Assembly (NCBI GenBank): GCA_903874275.1
Contig: CAIQRS010000190.1
Location: 1-40,662 of the forward strand
DNA from: an uncultured Anaeromyxobacter sp.
GTDB lineage: Bacteria; Myxococcota; Myxococcia; Myxococcales; Anaeromyxobacteraceae
Direction: 5' to 3'
Length of the DNA: 40,662 bases
The notes beneath the pieces were generated by a model, which did not search any database, was not told the origin of the DNA, and worked only from the letters and a program-made list of their open reading frames with translations. The position numbers were made by a program, and so were the translations under genes. Each line of letters starts with the position of its first letter. Positions within the stretch are counted from its first letter, which is position 1. Of this stretch, positions 32,154 to 40,662 are shown piece by piece.

Positions 32154-33512
32154 ATGGCCTCGACCCGATGTGGCGCCATCCTGCTCGCTGGAACCTGGCT
32201 CGGCATCGTCGGCTGCGGAGGGGGCGGTGATGCTTCCGGCACGCCGCCGGTGGTGGTCCAGGCGCCTCGTGGGCTCACCTACTCCTCCCTCACCCCGACC
32301 TACTCGGTCGGGCGGGCCATCCCGCCGAACTCGCCGACGAGCGGTGGGGGCGCGGTGGCGGCGTACGCGGTGACTCCGGCGCTTCCGGCCGGCCTCACCC
32401 TGGACTCCACCTCGGGCATCATCGGCGGAACCCCGACGGCCATCTCGGCTGAGGCCCGGTACGAGGTGACCGCCTCGAACATCACGGGCAGCACGACGGC
32501 CCCGCTGATGATCGCCGTGCGCACCGCCGGGAACTGGTCGCTCACCGGCAGCATGATCGTGGCGCGCTCCGGCCACTCGGCCACCCTGCTCCCGGGTGGC
32601 AAGGTGCTGGTGGCGAGCGGCTTCGGAGCGACCGCGGAACTTTACGACCCGGCGGTTGGGACGTGGACCGCCACCGGCAGCCTGGGCATGGCGCGCACCT
32701 ACCACACGGCGACGCTCCTTCCGAACGGGAAGGTGCTCGTCGCGGGGGGCGAGGTCGGGGGACTGAACTCCGCGCTCGCCGAGATCTACGATCCGGCGAC
32801 CGGAAACTGGACCGCGGCCGCGAGCATGGGGACGGCGCGCAGCCGCCATTCGGCCACGCTTCTGGCGAGCGGGCGCGTGCTCGTCACCGGAGGATTCGGT
32901 GTGACGACGACCAACGCCACGGCGGAGGTCTTCGACCCCGGAACGGGGACGTGGACCCCGACCGCGAGCATGGGGACGGCGCGCAGCGGCCATTCGGCCA
33001 CGCTGCTGGCGAGCGGGAAGGTCCTCGTGATGGGGGGGAAAGACGAGTTCGGCGCCGCCACCTATTTCTCCAGCGCGGAGGTCTACGACCCGACGACGGG
33101 ATCCTGGTCCGCGACGGGCGGCCTGGCGGCCGCGCGCGCCTTCCAGATGGCCACCCTGCTCCCTAACGGACGCGTCCTTGTGGCTGGAGGGATAAACACC
33201 GGCGGCTCTATCGCGAGCGCGGAGATCTACGATCCCTCCACCGGAACGTTCACGGCCACGAGTTCCATGGGCCAGGCTCGGTGGGGCACGGCCACCCTGC
33301 TCCCCGGCGGGAAGGTGCTGGCGGCATCCGGGTCCGGCATCCACTTCGCCTCCCTGACCGCGGAACTCTACGACCCCGCCACGGGAACCTGGGCAACCAC
33401 CGTGGATCTGAAGACCTTCCGGGACTACCCTCCCCTGGCCACCCTTCTCCAGGACGGAAGGGTCCTCGTCACGGGCGAAGTCGCGGCCACCGAGCTCTTC
33501 TCGATTCCGTAG
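32154..33512 (+). CDS. kelch-repeat lipoprotein with N-terminal Ig-like domain
   Basis: The 452-residue protein has a lipoprotein signal ending IVGC (Cys21). Residues 39-120 look like a putative-Ig (He_PIG) domain, with LPAGLTLDSTSGIIGGTPT as its hallmark. From 125 to the end lie six to seven kelch blades, each with a unit like ARSGHSATLLPGGKVLVAGG followed by AEIYDPATGNWTA, closing into a beta-propeller. Two consecutive blades are nearly identical in DNA (see the repeat at 32820-33017). Third-position GC looks somewhat lower than in neighbours, with a few A/T-ending codons such as GGA, ATA and ACT. The start ATG follows AAGGGAG by four bases. It is predicted as a surface or periplasmic binding protein, partner unknown. 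Confidence 0.9.
   Translation: MASTRCGAILLAGTWLGIVGCGGGGDASGTPPVVVQAPRGLTYSSLTPTYSVGRAIPPNSPTSGGGAVAAYAVTPALPAGLTLDSTSGIIGGTPTAISAEARYEVTASNITGSTTAPLMIAVRTAGNWSLTGSMIVARSGHSATLLPGGKVLVASGFGATAELYDPAVGTWTATGSLGMARTYHTATLLPNGKVLVAGGEVGGLNSALAEIYDPATGNWTAAASMGTARSRHSATLLASGRVLVTGGFGVTTTNATAEVFDPGTGTWTPTASMGTARSGHSATLLASGKVLVMGGKDEFGAATYFSSAEVYDPTTGSWSATGGLAAARAFQMATLLPNGRVLVAGGINTGGSIASAEIYDPSTGTFTATSSMGQARWGTATLLPGGKVLAASGSGIHFASLTAELYDPATGTWATTVDLKTFRDYPPLATLLQDGRVLVTGEVAATELFSIP
32820..33017 (+). repeat. duplicated kelch blade: 54-bp direct repeats 144 bp apart
   Basis: The 54 bases at 32820-32873 recur at 32964-33017 with only two mismatches, encoding ASMGTARSxHSATLLASG in both. The offset of 144 bp is exactly 48 codons, one blade, so a blade was copied or homogenised recently. 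Confidence 0.85.
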
Positions 33513-33519
33513 AACGCCC

Positions 33520-36039
<2,520 letters not shown>

Positions 36040-36053
36040 CGATCTCCTCGCCT

Positions 36054-36067
36054 CCGGGACGTCCCGG
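36054..36067. promoter_or_regulatory. perfect 14-bp palindrome before the glgP ribosome-binding site
   Basis: CCGGGACGTCCCGG lies 14 bp upstream of the glgP ATG and touches the Shine-Dalgarno region. It could be an operator or an RNA hairpin that limits translation. In GC-rich DNA such palindromes are not rare, so this is a candidate only. Confidence 0.4.
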
Positions 36068-36109
36068 GGAATGGCGCATGGTATCGCGCCGGGTCGCTCC
36101 GGGGAGCAG

Positions 36110-37504
36110 TTACCGCTTCAACGCCTGGGCCAGCTCGCCATAGAGGACGATGGCGCTGCGGATCGAGGCCTGGAAGTCGGCCAGGTTGAGGCTCTCGTTC
36201 TCCGAGTGGGCGTTCGACTTCGGGTCCTCGACCCCGACGAGCAGCGCCGGCACGCCGCCCAGCGCCTTCACGAAGGGCTCGACGAAGCCGATGCTGCCGC
36301 CGCAGCCGATGGCAAGCGGCTCCCGGCCGAACCCCTTCTCGAGGGCCCGGAAGGCGGCCTGGAAGGCCGGGTGGGAGACGTCGGTCTTCCAGGCCGGGCC
36401 GTGGCTCTGGACGGTGATCTTCACCTCGACGCCCCAGGGGGCGTTCTTGCGCAGCGCCTCCTCGAGCCGCCGCGCCACGTCGGCCGGCTCCATGTCGGGC
36501 ACCAGCCGGATGCCCATGCGGGCCCAGGCCACGTCGTTCACGATGTTTCGGGCGTCCTTCCGGCTGGAGGCCTGGATGGCGTTCACGCCGAAGGAGGGCT
36601 GCCACCAGTTGGTCTCGAGGGGGTGGGCGTCGCCCAGCAACTTCACCCCCGGGCGCATGCCGGACTGGCGGCGGAACTCCTCGGGCGAGACCGGCAGAAG
36701 CTCGATGGCCCGCTTCTCGGCGGGCGAGAGCGGCCGGACCTTGTCGTAGATGCCGGGGATGGCGATGCGGCCGTCGGCGTCCACCAGGGGCGCGATCATC
36801 TTGGCGAGCGCCACCACCGGGTCGGGGACGGGGCCGCCCCACATGCCGGAGTGGACGCTCTGCTCGAGGGCCCGGACCTCGACCTCGGCCACCACCAGGC
36901 CCCGCAGCGCGATGGTGACACAGGGGACGCCGGCGTCCACGTTGGAGGTGTCGGTGAGGACCACCGCGTCGGCGTCGAGCCGGCTCCGGTACTTCGCGAT
37001 GAACTGGGGCAGGTGGTCGCTTCCGACCTCCTCCTCCCCCTCGATCACCACCTTCAGGTTGAGCGGGAGCGCGCCGGCACCGCGGACCCAGGAGTCGGCG
37101 GCGGCGGCGTGGATGAGGATGCCGGCCTTGTCGTCGGCGGCGCCCCGGCCGAAGAGCCGGCCGTCCCGCTCGGCGGGCTCGAACGGCGGCGTGGTCCAGA
37201 GCTGCTCGTCGCCGGCCGGCTGGACGTCGTGGTGGGCGTAGAGGAGGACCGTGGGGGCCTTGGGGTCCACCACGTGCTCGCCGAAGACGTAGGGGTGCGC
37301 CCCCTCGACCTCGAGGATCTCGACCCTGGTGAAGCCGCGGCGGCGGAGGAGCTCGGCGGTGGCCTCGGCGCTCCTGCGGACCGGCTCGGTGGGGAAGCCC
37401 ACGAAGGAGACGCTGGGGATGCGGACCAGGGCCTTCAGATCCTCCAGGTAGGAGGCGGCGTGGGTGCGGTAGTGCTCGAGGGCGCGATCGGTCGGGTTGG
37501 ACAT
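36110..37504 (-). CDS. M20 family dipeptidase
   Basis: Zinc dipeptidase/carboxypeptidase of 464 residues, cytoplasmic. The catalytic domain has YAHHDVQPA (metal His, catalytic Asp), GRGAADDKAG (bridging Asp), IEGEEEVGS (general base Glu and ligand Glu), VLTDTSN (Asp ligand) and the final His in SNAHSENE. A lid dimerisation domain lies between about 190 and 370. The group is CNDP/PepV-like, so dipeptides or small peptides are the probable substrate. It starts with ATG 37502-37504, 33 bp after the PNPOx-fold gene, and leads into glgP 70 bp further on. The grouping with SAM-cycle genes is not explained by the enzyme. Confidence 0.93.
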   Translation of the reverse strand: MSNPTDRALEHYRTHAASYLEDLKALVRIPSVSFVGFPTEPVRRSAEATAELLRRRGFTRVEILEVEGAHPYVFGEHVVDPKAPTVLLYAHHDVQPAGDEQLWTTPPFEPAERDGRLFGRGAADDKAGILIHAAAADSWVRGAGALPLNLKVVIEGEEEVGSDHLPQFIAKYRSRLDADAVVLTDTSNVDAGVPCVTIALRGLVVAEVEVRALEQSVHSGMWGGPVPDPVVALAKMIAPLVDADGRIAIPGIYDKVRPLSPAEKRAIELLPVSPEEFRRQSGMRPGVKLLGDAHPLETNWWQPSFGVNAIQASSRKDARNIVNDVAWARMGIRLVPDMEPADVARRLEEALRKNAPWGVEVKITVQSHGPAWKTDVSHPAFQAAFRALEKGFGREPLAIGCGGSIGFVEPFVKALGGVPALLVGVEDPKSNAHSENESLNLADFQASIRSAIVLYGELAQALKR

Positions 37505-37537
37505 GGTGCGACTTCTTAACCCGGGGCGCCCCTTGCG

Positions 37538-38035
37538 TCACTTCCCGGCAGCGTTCTCCCGGAACTCCTGCCAGGACATCCAGCCGGCCTTGGCGAAGCC
37601 CCCCACGACGTGCACGTCCTCGACGTTCATGTGCCAGAAGAGGAAATCCCCCAGCTCGGCGAAGGACCTCCCCTCCGGGTGGACGGCCACGTACCGGTCG
37701 CGGGCCTCCGACATCTCTCCCCCGGGGACCAGCGTGAGCGTCCCCAGCAGGGCCAGCCGGCCGGAAGACTGCGGGTTTCGCGCCCCCGCCTCCTGGACGA
37801 AGAGGGAGGCGCGCGGGTCGGCCCGGAGGTTGCGGGTGTGCTGGGCCAGCTCCGTGAAGAGGAAGATGGGCCGCCCCACGCCGTCGAGGGCGTAGGAGAC
37901 CAGCGACCCCAGCGGCCAGCCCGGCTTGCGCGCCGACAGCGTGGAGAGGACGCCGGCCCTGCCGGCGGCGAGCAGCTCGAAAGCGCCGGGGGCGAGCTCC
38001 GACGGCGGGGGTCCGGGGATCTTCTCTTCGGCCAT
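37538..38035 (-). CDS. pyridoxamine 5'-phosphate oxidase-fold protein (HugZ-like)
   Basis: Split-barrel protein of 165 residues with the flavin/heme-binding fold: GRAGVLSTLSARKPGWPLGSLVSYALD, then ELAQHTRNLRADPRASLFV, then the C-terminal GDFLFWHMNVEDVHVVGGFAKAGWM. This resembles HugZ/HutZ heme-utilisation proteins and general stress PNPOx-like proteins. It lacks the features needed to call pdxH. The FMN-phosphate site is only partly recognisable. ATG 38033-38035 has GGAGG five bases upstream. It lies 28 bp after ahcY and 33 bp before the M20 gene, so it is probably transcribed with ahcY. The ligand is unknown. Confidence 0.85.
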   Translation of the reverse strand: MAEEKIPGPPPSELAPGAFELLAAGRAGVLSTLSARKPGWPLGSLVSYALDGVGRPIFLFTELAQHTRNLRADPRASLFVQEAGARNPQSSGRLALLGTLTLVPGGEMSEARDRYVAVHPEGRSFAELGDFLFWHMNVEDVHVVGGFAKAGWMSWQEFRENAAGK

Positions 38036-38063
38036 GGCGTCCTCCTCCGGTGCGGGTGGCGGC

Positions 38064-39533
<1,470 letters not shown>

Positions 39534-39579
39534 CTCGGGTGTTCCTTCCTTCTGTCGTTGAGGGGTTCTGGTAACGGGG

Positions 39580-40530
39580 TCAGGGGCGGCGCGCACGGGC
39601 CAGAAGCAGCGCGGGCCCCTTGGCGGCGGGTTCGGGAGGGAGGGGGCGGCAGGTGGCGTCGGCGAACCCGGCGGCGCCGAGCATCTCGACGACGCGGGCC
39701 GGCTCGAAGCCGGGCCAGACCTGGCCGGCGCGGCGGCGGAAGTCCTCGTCGTCGTGGAGGACGGCGTCCACCAGCGCGACGCGGCCGCCCGGGCGCAGCA
39801 CCCGGGCCGCCTCGGAGAGGGCGCGGGCCGGGTCGGCCACCCAGCCCAGCGAGAGCACGAGCAGGGCCGCGTCGCAGGAGGCGTCGTCGAGGGGCAGCTC
39901 CTCGAGGCTCCCGCGCCGCAGCTCCACGTTGCCGAGCCCGGCGGTGCGGCGGCGGGCCGAGCGGAGCATGTCGGCGGAGCGGTCCACCCCCACCACCCGG
40001 GCCACCTCGGGCGCGAGCGCCGCGGTGAGGGCGCCGGTGCCGCAGCCCAGGTCGGCGACGGTCCAGCCCGGCGGCAGGAGCGCGACGATGGCCGAGACGC
40101 CGAAGCCGGCGCCGTACCACTCGGCCCGCAGCCGGTCCCAGTCGCCGGCCGCGCCGGCGAAGAAGTCGTCCCCGCCGCCGCGCCGCTCCTTGAGCCGACG
40201 GTCGAGCCGGAGCTGGTCCTGGGCCAGGGTGGCCCAGCGCTCGCTCTCGCCACGGGCCACCTTCCAGAGCCGTCGGGCGGCCGGATCGACCTCTCCGGAC
40301 ATCCGGTAGAGCCGGTTCTGGCCGTGGCGGCGGACCTCGATCCAGCCCTGCGAGGAGAGGATCTTGAGGTGGCGGCTGACGGTGGACTGGGGCTGCTGGA
40401 GCACCTCGCAGAGCTCCGCCACCCCGAGCTCGTGCCGCTCCAGGACGTGGAGGAGCCTGAGCCGGGTCGGGTCTGCGAGCCCCTCCATCCAGCCGAAGAG
40501 CCCCTCGGGTCGCGCCGTCGCCGATTCCAT
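39580..40530 (-). CDS. sahR: ArsR-family regulator fused to a SAM-methyltransferase fold (SahR type)
   Basis: The 316-residue protein starts with an ArsR winged helix (about 12-80; [41 protein letters not shown]). It lacks the ELCVC metal box of arsenic sensors. From 130 follows a class I methyltransferase domain with DLGCGTG (160-166) for the adenosyl ligand and [11 protein letters not shown]. In SahR, a described regulator of the SAM cycle in proteobacteria, this domain senses S-adenosylhomocysteine and releases DNA when it binds. The gene lies directly before ahcY, as expected, so I call it SahR type. An active methyltransferase (as in MetW/UbiE-like ArsR fusions) is the alternative. A palindrome six bases ahead of the ATG suits autoregulation. 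Confidence 0.85.
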   Translation of the reverse strand: MESATARPEGLFGWMEGLADPTRLRLLHVLERHELGVAELCEVLQQPQSTVSRHLKILSSQGWIEVRRHGQNRLYRMSGEVDPAARRLWKVARGESERWATLAQDQLRLDRRLKERRGGGDDFFAGAAGDWDRLRAEWYGAGFGVSAIVALLPPGWTVADLGCGTGALTAALAPEVARVVGVDRSADMLRSARRRTAGLGNVELRRGSLEELPLDDASCDAALLVLSLGWVADPARALSEAARVLRPGGRVALVDAVLHDDEDFRRRAGQVWPGFEPARVVEMLGAAGFADATCRPLPPEPAAKGPALLLARARRP

Positions 40531-40536
40531 TCGCTT

Positions 40537-40552
40537 ATCCGGATGGACGGAT
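40537..40552. promoter_or_regulatory. palindromic candidate SahR operator ATCCG-N6-CGGAT
   Basis: ATCCG (40537-40541) and CGGAT (40548-40552) are inverted around six bases. The left half is itself part of ATCCGGAT. It lies six bases before the sahR ATG and, on the minus strand, ends in CGGATAAG. A bound repressor would block sahR and ahcY transcription together. The site lies within AT-richer DNA. Confidence 0.55.
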
Positions 40553-40624
40553 TAACACGGAGGGGTCTCCGGGTCAACGCCATCGCGGCGTGCACCGGAC
40601 GGGCGGGTGTAGGCTCCCACGACC

Positions 40625-40662
40625 ATGCGCCGCCGCCAGCCACTCGCCGCCCTCGCCGGGGC
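40625..40662 (+). CDS. N-terminal fragment of a probable exported protein
   Basis: A frame opens at ATG 40625 and runs off the right edge after 12 codons ([12 protein letters not shown]). Three arginines then a hydrophobic stretch fit the start of a signal peptide. TAGGCT nine bases before the ATG could be a -10 element. The gene is divergent from sahR. Too short for identification. Confidence 0.4.
   Translation, partial: MRRRQPLAALAG

Noticed and set aside
32052-33344. Minus-strand open frame opposite the kelch lipoprotein with an apparent repeat
   Set aside because: The repeat is only the reverse reading of the kelch units; no domain or signal.
39534-39579. SAH riboswitch between sahR and ahcY
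   Set aside because: Only 46 bases are available, too short, and no pseudoknot-forming pattern is seen; ahcY is better explained by SahR control.

Overview
The window is a very GC-rich bacterial chromosome segment with almost no non-coding DNA. GC-saturated third codon positions, an A2-type caa3 oxidase, several sigma-54-like promoters, an MshEN-REC-TPR regulator and many GTG/TTG starts point to a myxobacterium, most likely Anaeromyxobacter or a relative; this is inference, because no rRNA or other taxonomic marker is present. I see no tRNA, rRNA, CRISPR array, insertion sequence, prophage or plasmid feature. The longest gene-free stretch is about 250 bp (27240-27488), and it holds the amt promoter region.

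Layout. 1-3566 (minus): a cytochrome oxidase operon sco-ctaC-ctaD-ctaE in which each gene overlaps the next by four bases. 3686-5935: divergent acuI-type reductase and L-2-hydroxyglutarate oxidase. 5936-7485: a small unknown gene, an rsmE rRNA methyltransferase whose start overlaps that gene's start head to head, and a one-CBS-domain protein. 7482-10627 (minus): pilus-N-domain secreted protein, universal stress protein, M28 peptidase and a SEC-C methionine aminopeptidase, tightly packed. 10703-14242: ferredoxin-like protein, hydrogenase maturation protease, MFS transporter and quinone oxidoreductase. 14417-15087 (plus): a DUF948-like/YtxH-like pair.

15266-22219 (plus) is the most system-like part. 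A candidate sigma-54 promoter with an upstream palindrome precedes four close-set genes: a 1202-residue FAD/Fe-S oxidoreductase, an ATP/ADP-translocase-like 12-TM protein, a Tat-exported aldo/keto reductase and a Tat-exported lipoprotein of the NAD-epimerase fold. I did not recognise this set as a described system.

22223-25647 (minus): glutathione S-transferase, NhaP2-type antiporter, and an MgtC/DUF4010 membrane protein probably starting at CTG. 25791-27239: ammonium transporter amt with a clear terminator and a candidate sigma-54 promoter. 27489-29543: an MshEN-REC-TPR response regulator behind an XRE-cupin regulator whose strong promoter predicts a leaderless mRNA. 29592-31619: a lemA-TPM-TPM module. 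31679-33512 (plus): alkyltransferase-like protein and a kelch lipoprotein with a duplicated blade. 33520-40530 (minus): a possible long transcription unit of a SahR-type ArsR/methyltransferase-fold repressor, ahcY, a PNPOx-fold protein, an M20 peptidase and glycogen phosphorylase. A palindrome abuts the sahR start. Another gene begins at the right edge.

Functionally the window covers terminal respiration, organic-acid oxidation, ammonium uptake, SAM-cycle recycling and glycogen breakdown, with cation and other transport.
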